20,628 nt of DNA from CAZBQG01 sp964493945. Lineage in GTDB: Bacteria; Pseudomonadota; Alphaproteobacteria; Rhodospirillales; UBA2165. The notes under the pieces were generated by a model, which was not told where the DNA came from, made no database searches, and saw nothing but the letters and a program-made list of their open reading frames with translations. Positions 12,739-19,682 of the stretch are shown here, piece after piece (position 1 is the stretch's first letter; every line of letters begins with the position of its first letter). A program made the translations under genes and the position numbers. Where the stretch lies: contig CAZBQG010000047.1 of assembly GCA_964493945.1 (NCBI GenBank), positions 1 to 20,628 of the forward strand. The letters run 5' to 3'.

Positions 12739-15399
12739 TTAACAACTAGAAAAGATCGATGCGGGCCGGGAGTTCGGGCTGGCGGGGCACCATATTGCCC
12801 TCGAAATTATCATCGGCCAGCAGGCGGAGCTGGGCGCCATTTTCCGCCCCACCCGAATTGATCCAGCTTTGGAAGCGGTTGATATTGCGGATAACGACGG
12901 TATAGGGATAAAGATCGATGGCCCGCTGAAGATTGTCCCTGACCCCTTCCAAATCCCCCCGGAAAGCTGCAACGATTGCCAGATGGTTATGGCCAGCCCC
13001 GATAGGGGATAACCGCTTTCCATGGCCGTGAGGATTTGGCGTTCCGCTTCATCGGGCTGGCCGGTCCGCAGATGGGCGCCAGCCAAATCCATGCGGGCCG
13101 CATGATGGCCATCCAGGCACTCAAGGATCTGGCCATATTCCTCCAGGCTCTGATAATGCACGGCGCTCAGGCGCAGGCAGGCGCTCAGCCCGTTCAGAAT
13201 TTCCCGGGTCGGGGCCGGAATATCATGGGCGAAGCCTTCGTTTAAAACGTCATTATCCGTTTGATAGAAGATATCCGAGGCGATTTTTTTTCTGCTTTTA
13301 AAAGTCTCGAATTCCTCGGTACCCGGATAAAAAGACAGATTGTGAAAAAGGAACTCGGTCGGCCGGGTTTCCTTGATCATCTCCAGGGTCTGGCGGAAAC
13401 AGTCCAAAGTCTCGCCCCGGTTGCCGATGATCATGTAAAAACGCACCTGAAATCCGAATTTCTTGGCCTTCTTGGTGACCTCGGCGATTTGTTCCGGACT
13501 GCTTTTCTTTTTGATGGAATCGAGAATTTCGGGCGAGCCTGATTCCACACCCAGACTGATTCGCTGGCATCCGGCCAGGCGCATGGCGCGGAGAACATTC
13601 TCGTCCAGGCTGTCGACTCGGGTGTCACAGCTCCACAGGAAATTCAGATCCTGCTGCAGGATGTTTTGGCAGATCGACAGGATCCGTTTGCGCGAAGCCG
13701 AAAATGTATCGTCCTTGATAAACAGAAATTTGAGCCCGTCCTCCAGGACGGCTTTCTCCAGAGACCTGAAAATATAATCTTCCGAATGAAAGCGCAGGCT
13801 CCGCCCCCAGGTGACTTGACTGGCACAAAAGGTGCACTGAAATGGGCAGCCCCGGGAGGTGAGAAAGGTCCTCACCGGAAAATACAAATGGGGCGACGCC
13901 AGAACATCCACATCCTTGACCTGGGTTCTGGCAGGCCCGATACGGACCTCGCCGCCCTCGCGCCAGGCGGTTCCGGCAATATCCGTGACCGGCTCGCCGT
14001 GATCCAGTTTTTCGGCGATCTCCAGGAAGGCAAGCTCTCCCTCGCCGATGACCACGCTGTCGACGGATTTGAAATTTTTCAGCAACTCGGCCGGTTGCGC
14101 CGTCGGGTGAGATCCGCCCATGACGATATGGGCATTGGGATTGTTTTGGCGGATCAAATCCGCCAAGGCCCCGGCACCCCGCAGATTGAAGCTTTTCGAC
14201 GTAATGCCGAAGAGGTCAGCCTTGGTCTCGCCAATCACTTTTTCGACTTCGGCCCAGGTAAAATCGGACATGTTGTGCAAGGCGACAGGGCGGTCCCTGC
14301 TCAGGACCTGAGCGGCGATGCTGAGCAATCCATAGGTAACTATTTTGGGATCCACGCTGGGCGGCAATTGCTGGCCTTTGGAAGGCCCGCCCTCAGCGGG
14401 GGTGTAGCGTTTCCGGCCTGGCTCGGCGATTTTCCAGGGTGGCGGTTGCAGCAAAACGATGCGCAGACCGGAGGAGTCCAGATGATAATTATCCTTGCGT
14501 TTCATTTGCTTGGGCGGAAAGTTGAATTGGCCCAGCCCCTCGGTTTGGGAGGCGGTCAACCCTTCCATCTCCTCCAGAGGGATGGTGACTTCGCCCGATG
14601 AATAATTTTGCCGGATGGCCTGGATCAGTTCGATCAGATCATCGCCCACGCCCGGGCGCAGCCGGAGTGCCTCCAGATAACTGGCGACGGCCTCTTCCCG
14701 CCGCTTCAGATCGATCAGCACGCGGCCCAGATTATTATGGGCGGCGGCAAAATCAGGCTGGGTGGCAATGGCCAGGCGAAAGCTTTGGGCGGCTTCCCCG
14801 GGGCGCTCCAGATCAGCCAGCATCAGACCCAGATTATTGTGGGCCTGGGCGTAACCTGGCTGGATGGCCAGGGCCCGCCGGTAGCTGGCCTCCGCCTCCT
14901 GGGGCCGGGCGAGTTCCTGTAGCGCCATACCCAGATTGTTATGGGCCTCGGCTGATCTGGGTTTGATGTCCAAGGCGCCCAGATAACTGGTTACAGCCTC
15001 CTCGGTCTGGCCCAGATCGAATTGGGCCAGCCCAAGATTATTAAGCGCCTCGGCGAATTCGGGGTGAATGGCCAGGGCCTTGAGATAGCATTCCCGGGCC
15101 TGGGCCACCTCACCCATATCAAACAGCACGATACCCAGATTGTTATGCGCCTCGGCGAATTCGGGCCGGGCGGCCAGGGCCTTGCTGATGAGATCGGCGG
15201 CAGTTTGGTTTCCCCCCGCCTGATGGGCGATCATGCCCAGCAGGTGCAAGGCGTCGGGCTGATCGGGATTGGTCTGCAAAATGCCGTGGCAAATGCTTTT
15301 GGCTTCGGCCAGGCGGCCCGCCCCGTGATGTTGCAGGACCTGCCCCAGGGATTGTTCGATGTCCGGACTGGACTGAGTTTCCAGATCCAGGTTTTTCAT
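12739..15399 (-). CDS. TPR-repeat B12-binding-type radical SAM protein, frameshifted near its 3' end
   Basis: A large protein of about 886 residues as read. Six consecutive 34-residue TPR units (PEFAEAHNNLGIVLFDMGE and similar, at 14656-15267) are followed by a linker, a Rossmann-like region resembling the cobalamin-binding domain of class B radical SAM enzymes (DLFGITSKSFN, IVMGGSHPTAQPAELL, VVIGEGELAFLEI), then a radical SAM core with CPFQCTFC (C518, C522, C525 from the ATG), ISLGVESGSPEIL and FYMIIGNRGET, and a C-terminal TPR (AGAHLRTGQPDEAERQIL). The usual DxHxxG cobalamin ligand motif is not visible. Near 12997-13008 the frame changes by one base, so the last 84 or so residues as read are spurious; see the next entry. 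ATG at 15399 is chosen over a TTG at 15417. Substrate unknown; modification of a protein, lipid or glycan bound by the TPRs is plausible. Confidence 0.88.
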   Translation of the reverse strand: MKNLDLETQSSPDIEQSLGQVLQHHGAGRLAEAKSICHGILQTNPDQPDALHLLGMIAHQAGGNQTAADLISKALAARPEFAEAHNNLGIVLFDMGEVAQARECYLKALAIHPEFAEALNNLGLAQFDLGQTEEAVTSYLGALDIKPRSAEAHNNLGMALQELARPQEAEASYRRALAIQPGYAQAHNNLGLMLADLERPGEAAQSFRLAIATQPDFAAAHNNLGRVLIDLKRREEAVASYLEALRLRPGVGDDLIELIQAIRQNYSSGEVTIPLEEMEGLTASQTEGLGQFNFPPKQMKRKDNYHLDSSGLRIVLLQPPPWKIAEPGRKRYTPAEGGPSKGQQLPPSVDPKIVTYGLLSIAAQVLSRDRPVALHNMSDFTWAEVEKVIGETKADLFGITSKSFNLRGAGALADLIRQNNPNAHIVMGGSHPTAQPAELLKNFKSVDSVVIGEGELAFLEIAEKLDHGEPVTDIAGTAWREGGEVRIGPARTQVKDVDVLASPHLYFPVRTFLTSRGCPFQCTFCASQVTWGRSLRFHSEDYIFRSLEKAVLEDGLKFLFIKDDTFSASRKRILSICQNILQQDLNFLWSCDTRVDSLDENVLRAMRLAGCQRISLGVESGSPEILDSIKKKSSPEQIAEVTKKAKKFGFQVRFYMIIGNRGETLDCFRQTLEMIKETRPTEFLFHNLSFYPGTEEFETFKSRKKIASDIFYQTDNDVLNEGFAHDIPAPTREILNGLSACLRLSAVHYQSLEEYGQILECLDGHHAARMDLAGAHLRTGQPDEAERQILTAMESGYPLSGLAITIWQSLQLSGGIWKGSGTIFSGPSIFIPIPSLSAISTASKAGSIRVGRKMAPSSACWPMIISRAIWCPASPNSRPASIFSSC
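12746..13008 (-). pseudogene. displaced C-terminal part of the TPR/radical SAM gene (other frame)
   Basis: In the neighbouring frame the minus strand continues the protein sensibly: GAGHNHLAIVAAFRGDLEG, then VRDNLQRAIDLYPYTVVIRN and onward to PARIDLF and a stop at 12746. This is TPR-like and follows naturally from the QILTAMESGYPLS of the main frame, whereas the main frame beyond this point gives a Ser/Ile/Trp-rich, unnatural sequence. One missing base in the run of four C (minus-strand GGGG, 12997-13000) or four G (minus-strand CCCC, 13005-13008) explains it. It may be a true mutation or a sequencing error. Confidence 0.8.
14656..15267 (-). repeat. 102-bp tandem repeat encoding six TPR units
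   Basis: Six in-frame 34-codon units, each with a version of AHNNLG at the same place (ALHLLG in the first, ALNNLG in the third). The near-identity is visible at DNA level as repeated CCCAGATTGTTATGGG-like blocks, so copy number may vary by recombination between strains. Confidence 0.85.
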
Positions 15400-15481
15400 G
15401 TTTCCACACTTTACCAACGGACGGAGAGTGAGAAATCCTACCCGATTCGTGTAAAAATTAAAACGCGTTTGGAATCATTCT

Positions 15482-16543
15482 TTAAAACTGTCCCTCCGCC
15501 AGGGCGGTGGATTTCAATTGGCCGCAGGCGGCGTCAATGTCACGCCCTCTCGGCACCCGGATGGGGGCCGACAGGCCGCACTCGTTGAGGATTTCGGAAA
15601 AGCGCTTGATCCCCCGGTGGGATGGGCAGCCGTAGGGCGCGCCGGGCCAGGGGTTGAAGGGAATGAGGTTGATCTTGGCCGGCAGGTCCTTCAGCAATCC
15701 GGCCAGGGCGCGGGCATCGGCGGGGGAATCATTGACGCCCTTGAGCATGACATATTCAAACGTAATGCGCCGGGCGTTGGAAGCACCGGGATAGGCGCGG
15801 CAGGCGGCAAGCAATTGCCGGATAGGATATTTCCGGTTGATGGGGACCAGCAGGTCTCGCAATTCATCGGTCACGGCATGGAGCGAAATGGCCAGCCCCA
15901 CGCCCAGCTCTTCGCCGACCTTGGCGATCATGGGTACGATGCCCGATGTGGAAAGGGTCACCTTGCGCTTTGAAACAGCCAACCCTTCCGGGTCCATGAT
16001 GATCTTCAGCGCCTTGGCCACTTCATCGTAATTGAGCAGGGGCTCGCCCATGCCCATGACCACCAGATTGGAAAGCATGCGGTCCTCTTCCGGCGACGGC
16101 CATTCCTGATATGAATCCCTGGCGACCATCATCTGTCCGACGATTTCCCGGGCGTTCAGATCGCGCTCCAGCGCCTGCGTGCCCGTATGGCAGAAGGCGC
16201 AATTGAGCGTGCAGCCCACCTGGGTGGAGATGCATAGCGCTCCCCGGTCCTCTTCCGGGATATGGACGCTCTCGAAGCTGCCGCCACCCTCGCCCAGGAG
16301 CAGCCATTTGCGCGTCCCATCATTGGAAATCTGTTCACGCGCCACCTCCGGGCGGCTCATTTCATAAAGCTCAGCAAGGCGCGCCCGCAATGGCTTGGCG
16401 ATATTGGTCATGGCTTCGAAATCCGTCACTCCCCAGTGATAGATCCATTGCCAGATTTGTTTGGCGCGAAACGGCTTTTCACCGATCCCCACCATTTCCG
16501 CCGCCAGTTCGTCCCGGCTCAAACCAATGAGATTCTTAACCAC
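15482..16543 (-). CDS. rlmN: dual-specificity 23S rRNA/tRNA adenine C2-methyltransferase RlmN
   Basis: RlmN is a radical SAM enzyme that methylates C2 of A2503 in 23S rRNA and of A37 in some tRNAs. The 353-residue product has the cluster motif CTLNCAFC (C111, C115, C118). The two catalytic cysteines of the family fit C104 (GALCIS, seven residues before the cluster as in E. coli) and C340 (DIDAACGQL). Other marks are KPFRAKQIWQW at the N-terminus, VVMGMGEPLLNYD, VTLSTSGIVP, SLHAVTDELR and INLIPFNPWPG. Start is GTG, whose first base pairs into a TAGTG overlap with the stop of the IalB-family gene, so translation is probably coupled. It is the last tightly linked gene of the minus-strand series; the TPR/radical SAM gene begins 82 bases further on. 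Confidence 0.97.
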   Translation of the reverse strand: MVKNLIGLSRDELAAEMVGIGEKPFRAKQIWQWIYHWGVTDFEAMTNIAKPLRARLAELYEMSRPEVAREQISNDGTRKWLLLGEGGGSFESVHIPEEDRGALCISTQVGCTLNCAFCHTGTQALERDLNAREIVGQMMVARDSYQEWPSPEEDRMLSNLVVMGMGEPLLNYDEVAKALKIIMDPEGLAVSKRKVTLSTSGIVPMIAKVGEELGVGLAISLHAVTDELRDLLVPINRKYPIRQLLAACRAYPGASNARRITFEYVMLKGVNDSPADARALAGLLKDLPAKINLIPFNPWPGAPYGCPSHRGIKRFSEILNECGLSAPIRVPRGRDIDAACGQLKSTALAEGQF

Positions 16544-17049
16544 TATTTCACCGGGCAGGCCTTGCCGATAGCCTTATAGGCTGCCGTGAAGCCTTTCAGG
16601 GAATAGGTATCCCGGGTGCGGGTTCCCTCGCTGGAAACGCCCCTGGCGATCAGGCGCGCACCCTTGATCATGGTCAGGGCCAGGGAGAGGTCGGTCTTTT
16701 CGTCCTGCGCCCAGGCCGTAGCGCCCCTGGTAAACAATGAATAGCCGTGGCTGCCGATATTGACCCGTACTTCGCTGTCTTTCTTGTAGGTGTAGCCGGC
16801 CCGCAATTCCACCACATTGCGGTCCTTTTTTGCCGGCCAATGGGTGATCAGCAAATAGGTCTTGCCGCGCTTCTTATGTTTGCCTTCCCGCTTTTCGGGC
16901 CGGCCGAACATGTAGCAGGATTTTTCCTTTCCGGCACCATCGGTAAAGGCGCTCCAGGCACCGTATTCACCGATAAATTGTTCGCTCCGGGCCTCACCCT
17001 GCGTCATGAAAATGGCCAGGGTGAGCAACGAAACAATAATTCTTCCCAT
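16543..17049 (-). CDS. invasion-associated locus B (IalB)-family exported protein
   Basis: A 168-residue secreted or periplasmic protein. Residues 1-20 form a signal peptide (IIVSLLTLAIFMTQGEA). The mature part follows the IalB pattern found mainly in alphaproteobacteria: YGAWSAFTDG, KSCYMFGRPEKREG, RGKTYLLITHWPAKK, YTYKKDSEVRVNIG, ATAWAQDEKTDLSLA, RDTYSLKGFTAAYKAIGKAC. C45 and C165 may form a disulfide. Despite the family name, most members have no proven link to invasion. Its ATG overlaps the stop of the methyltransferase gene by one base (TAATG), and a strong AAGGAG lies inside that gene's end, so it is well translated as part of the operon. Confidence 0.9.
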   Translation of the reverse strand: MGRIIVSLLTLAIFMTQGEARSEQFIGEYGAWSAFTDGAGKEKSCYMFGRPEKREGKHKKRGKTYLLITHWPAKKDRNVVELRAGYTYKKDSEVRVNIGSHGYSLFTRGATAWAQDEKTDLSLALTMIKGARLIARGVSSEGTRTRDTYSLKGFTAAYKAIGKACPVK

Positions 17050-17630
17050 TATCCGTCTCCTTTCTCAGCCGCTTCCAGGGGCGGCTTTTGTTGGAAATTT
17101 CCCATGGCCTTGGTAAATTTGGGATCGCCGAACAGATGGGGCGCCAGGGGTTCGGGCTTGCCCAGCATGGAGACCGGGCGCTCAGCGAAGCGGCTCAGAT
17201 TGATCAGCCGGTCATACATGGTGATCGCCCCGGCAATCCCCAGATTGACGCAAAAACTGGTGGGGATTTTGACCGTACAGGCGCAGCGCTCCAGTAGCTC
17301 ACCGGACAGGCTGCCCCGTTCCGGGCCCAACACATAGGCCGCCTGCCGGGGATGGCGGAAGCTGGGCAATTCGGTGGCCTCATCCAGGAGTTCGATGCCC
17401 ACCAACTCGCACCCGATGGGCAGCATTAAAGACGCCACGTCCGGAAAATCATAAAAAGGCACTTCTCCCGGTGAATCGGAAGTATCGGACACGCTGCCTT
17501 CGCGCCTGGCATAGGCGGCGCCCACGGTGAAGGCGAAGGATGCGCCGAACGCATGGGCCGTGCGCATCAACCCGCCCAGATTCATGGGCTTTGATATGCC
17601 TTCCACACCGATGCCGAAATAGCCGCGCAT
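17049..17630 (-). CDS. SpoU/TrmH-type RNA 2'-O-methyltransferase
   Basis: A 193-residue SPOUT-fold methyltransferase lacking an extra N-terminal RNA-binding domain. The three family motifs are visible: ISKPMNLGGLMRTAHAFGA (12-30), AYVLGPERGSLSGELLERC (98-116) and KIPTSFCVNLGIAGAITMYD (121-140), the last forming the trefoil knot that binds S-adenosylmethionine. The usual serine-asparagine of motif 3 is here C127-V-N129. The target RNA is unknown; a tRNA or rRNA ribose is likely. I prefer the ATG at 17630 because GGAG lies nine bases upstream; ATG at 17645 and TTG at 17666 are also in frame. It is coupled downstream to the IalB-family gene and then rlmN, so two RNA methyltransferases share one transcript. 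Confidence 0.92.
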   Translation of the reverse strand: MRGYFGIGVEGISKPMNLGGLMRTAHAFGASFAFTVGAAYARREGSVSDTSDSPGEVPFYDFPDVASLMLPIGCELVGIELLDEATELPSFRHPRQAAYVLGPERGSLSGELLERCACTVKIPTSFCVNLGIAGAITMYDRLINLSRFAERPVSMLGKPEPLAPHLFGDPKFTKAMGNFQQKPPLEAAEKGDG

Positions 17631-17698
17631 GGCTGGTTGCTCCATCAGATTTCTATCCGCTAGCAATGGCCAAAACCGGCCCCGGAATCAAGAACTGT

Positions 17699-17866
17699 TT
17701 ATGCTTCGTCCTGTCCCGGCGCGATGATCGTCAAAAGCGCCTCGATCTGGCCCACCAGCAAAGTGTATTGCCCGGCCAGCAGGGGATCGCTTTCCTCCGC
17801 CAATTGGCGTGCCGTGACCAGCATTTCCCGCAGGCGTTCCGCCTCATTGAGTTTTGTATCGCTCAT
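17699..17866 (-). CDS. 55-residue conserved-looking small protein coupled to the CoA ligase
   Basis: Short ORF giving a 55-residue acidic helical protein that begins MSDTKLNEAERLREMLVTAR, continues QLAEESDPLLAGQYTLLVGQ and ends IEALLTIIAPGQDEA. Its ATG overlaps the TGA of the CoA-ligase gene (ATGA), a typical translational-coupling junction, and the codon use matches its neighbours with G/C in third positions. The amphipathic heptad-like spacing of L, V and I suggests a helical hairpin or a small partner subunit. I do not recognise the family. A gap of 68 bases separates it from the methyltransferase gene that follows. Confidence 0.75.
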   Translation of the reverse strand: MSDTKLNEAERLREMLVTARQLAEESDPLLAGQYTLLVGQIEALLTIIAPGQDEA

Positions 17867-19257
17867 ATTTTGCTCAAATCCCGGTTATAGCCGTCCTGGC
17901 GTTCATCGCTCCAGCGCCTTGCCTTGTAGTGATAATCGGGCAACGCGCTCCTGGAAACCTGCTTCAGGGTCATGCTCACATTGGTCTTTTTGTGGATGCG
18001 TTCGCGGATGGCATCCAGCCATGCGGCGCGCATCTCGCCGCTTTCACCTTCGGCCTCTGGCTTGAAGGCCAGGCGGATTTCCACCTCCGTGCGGCCCTTG
18101 TCATCCACATGGACCCGGCCCGTATATTCATCCACCTCCGGCGTGGCAAAGACGGCGCCATCGACCGTGATGGGCCAGACATTATTGCCTCTGATTTTAA
18201 GCATATCGTCATAGCGCCCGACGGTGCCCGCCTCGATACAATGCCAGGGCCGCCCGCACGAACAGTCTTCCGCCGGGAAATACCGCGCCCTGTCGCCAGT
18301 GCGGAAACGGATCACCGGGGAAGCCTGGATATCCAGATTGCTGATCAATATCTCGCCTTCCTCGCCGGGCAGCACGTGCGCGCCGCTTTCCGGGTCCACT
18401 ACTTCAAGATAGCTGTGCCATTCCAGGGCATGGAGCAGGCTGCGCTCGGGCTCATCGGCGGTGTGGCAATCCACATATCCGAAGCCCGCGATCTGGGTGG
18501 AGCCATAGCCCTCATTCACCCGGCAGCCCCAGAATTCCTCGATCTGTTCCCGCCATTCAGGCGCATAGCCCTCGGCGGCGAAAAAGATGGCCCTGATCAT
18601 GGGGAATGAATCCCTGGGAGAAATGCCCCTTGCCCGAAGTCCTTCGGTCAGGGTATGGACGTAATTGGTCGAGGCATAAATAAAATGTATCTCGCCAAAG
18701 CGCAGCATGAGGTCGATCTTGGCATTCGTGCCGAGCGTGCCGCCCGCATTAAACGTAGGCCCACCCATCTGGCGCATGCCCTCCGGTGGCCCCCAGCCGC
18801 CCGTGCTCATGCCCCCGGCGGGCACGCAATTTAAGATAATATCGCCCCGCCGGAGCCCGGCCATGTAATAGGGTAGGGAATGGAGATGGCCCTGGACGGC
18901 GATGTCATGGGCCGTGCGGCCATAAAATTCCTGGCCCTGGCCAGACGTGCCGCCGGTCAGATTGACCATCACAACTTCCTCGCGGGGCACCCCCAGACGC
19001 AGCCCGAAGGGCGGGTTTTCCTCCTGATCGGCGAGGAATTCGGGTTTGCCCACGGTGGGAACCCGGGCCTTGAAATCTTCCAGGGATTTTATGTCACCGG
19101 GCTGGATACCGGCTTTCTCGAATACCCGGCGGTAAAAGGGATTGGTCTCCCAGACCCGTTCCAATTGCCGCTTGAGCTTGCCCAGTTGCAGGGCACCCAG
19201 CTCTTCCGGGCTCAGGGCCGCCATGCGGTTGATGGTCCGGGACGAGTTGTCGGTCAT
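17863..19257 (-). CDS. phenylacetate-CoA ligase-like adenylate-forming enzyme
   Basis: A 464-residue member of the PaaK group of adenylate-forming enzymes, which activate aryl or other carboxylic acids with ATP and CoA. The phosphate loop is NLTGGTSGQGQEFY (99-112), the adenine motif is NEGYGSTQ (248-255), the ribose-binding motif is RFRTGDRARYF (317-327), and KIRGNNVWP (354-362) begins the C-terminal swivel domain with the late segment KKTNVSMTLKQVSRSALP. Cysteines C264, C332, C334 and C340 could bind a metal, as seen in related proteins. The substrate is unknown; it need not be phenylacetate. Five bases separate it from the DUF35 gene and it overlaps the small ORF downstream, so it belongs to the thiolase-like/DUF35 operon. 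Confidence 0.92.
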   Translation of the reverse strand: MTDNSSRTINRMAALSPEELGALQLGKLKRQLERVWETNPFYRRVFEKAGIQPGDIKSLEDFKARVPTVGKPEFLADQEENPPFGLRLGVPREEVVMVNLTGGTSGQGQEFYGRTAHDIAVQGHLHSLPYYMAGLRRGDIILNCVPAGGMSTGGWGPPEGMRQMGGPTFNAGGTLGTNAKIDLMLRFGEIHFIYASTNYVHTLTEGLRARGISPRDSFPMIRAIFFAAEGYAPEWREQIEEFWGCRVNEGYGSTQIAGFGYVDCHTADEPERSLLHALEWHSYLEVVDPESGAHVLPGEEGEILISNLDIQASPVIRFRTGDRARYFPAEDCSCGRPWHCIEAGTVGRYDDMLKIRGNNVWPITVDGAVFATPEVDEYTGRVHVDDKGRTEVEIRLAFKPEAEGESGEMRAAWLDAIRERIHKKTNVSMTLKQVSRSALPDYHYKARRWSDERQDGYNRDLSKI

Positions 19258-19262
19258 GGGGG

Positions 19263-19682
19263 TTACTTTTCAGCGCTTGGTTTGAATTTGGGCAGGGTAA
19301 CTTCTTCGCTGACTTTTTCGAAGACCACATCCACTTCCATGCCGGCGCTGACGTCTTCAGGTGCGCAGCCGATGATGTTGGATGCCATGCGCGCGCCTTC
19401 CTCCAGATCGATCAGACCCACCAGATAGGGCACGTCTTGTTCATAGACCGCGCGCGGGATGGGATGGGTGATGGTGATCCAACTGAAGACGCGGCCCCGC
19501 CCGCTAAGCTTTTCCCAGCCCGTATCCCCGCTGCCGCAATCCGGGCACAGGTTGGCCGGCGGATAACGGTAAGCGCCGCAGTTATTGCAATGCTGCATGC
19601 GCAATTCGCCCGCCCGGCAGGCCTGCCAGAAGGGTGCTGAATCCTCGTCCGGTACGGGCAGGGGTTTGGCGTAATCCATCAT
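19263..19682 (-). CDS. DUF35 zinc-ribbon/OB-fold acyl-CoA-binding protein
   Basis: A 139-residue protein with an N-terminal helix, a rubredoxin-like zinc ribbon (CNNC at 32-35, CPDC at 46-49) and a C-terminal OB-fold (GRGRVFSWITITHPIP, YLVGLIDLEEGARMASNIIG, GMEVDVVFEKV). Members (DUF35/DUF35_N) pair with thiolase-superfamily proteins and help bind acyl-CoA, for example with HMG-CoA synthase-like and sterol side-chain aldolase-like partners. Start ATG at 19682 overlaps the thiolase-like stop (ATGA); a second ATG at 19679 is better spaced from the upstream GAGG and may be the real start. The close coupling to the upstream gene agrees with the two acting as one complex. Confidence 0.93.
   Translation of the reverse strand: MMDYAKPLPVPDEDSAPFWQACRAGELRMQHCNNCGAYRYPPANLCPDCGSGDTGWEKLSGRGRVFSWITITHPIPRAVYEQDVPYLVGLIDLEEGARMASNIIGCAPEDVSAGMEVDVVFEKVSEEVTLPKFKPSAEK

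Noticed and set aside
13666..14601. 311-residue plus-strand frame
   Set aside because: Antisense to the radical SAM core with its CPFQCTFC motif; no independent support.
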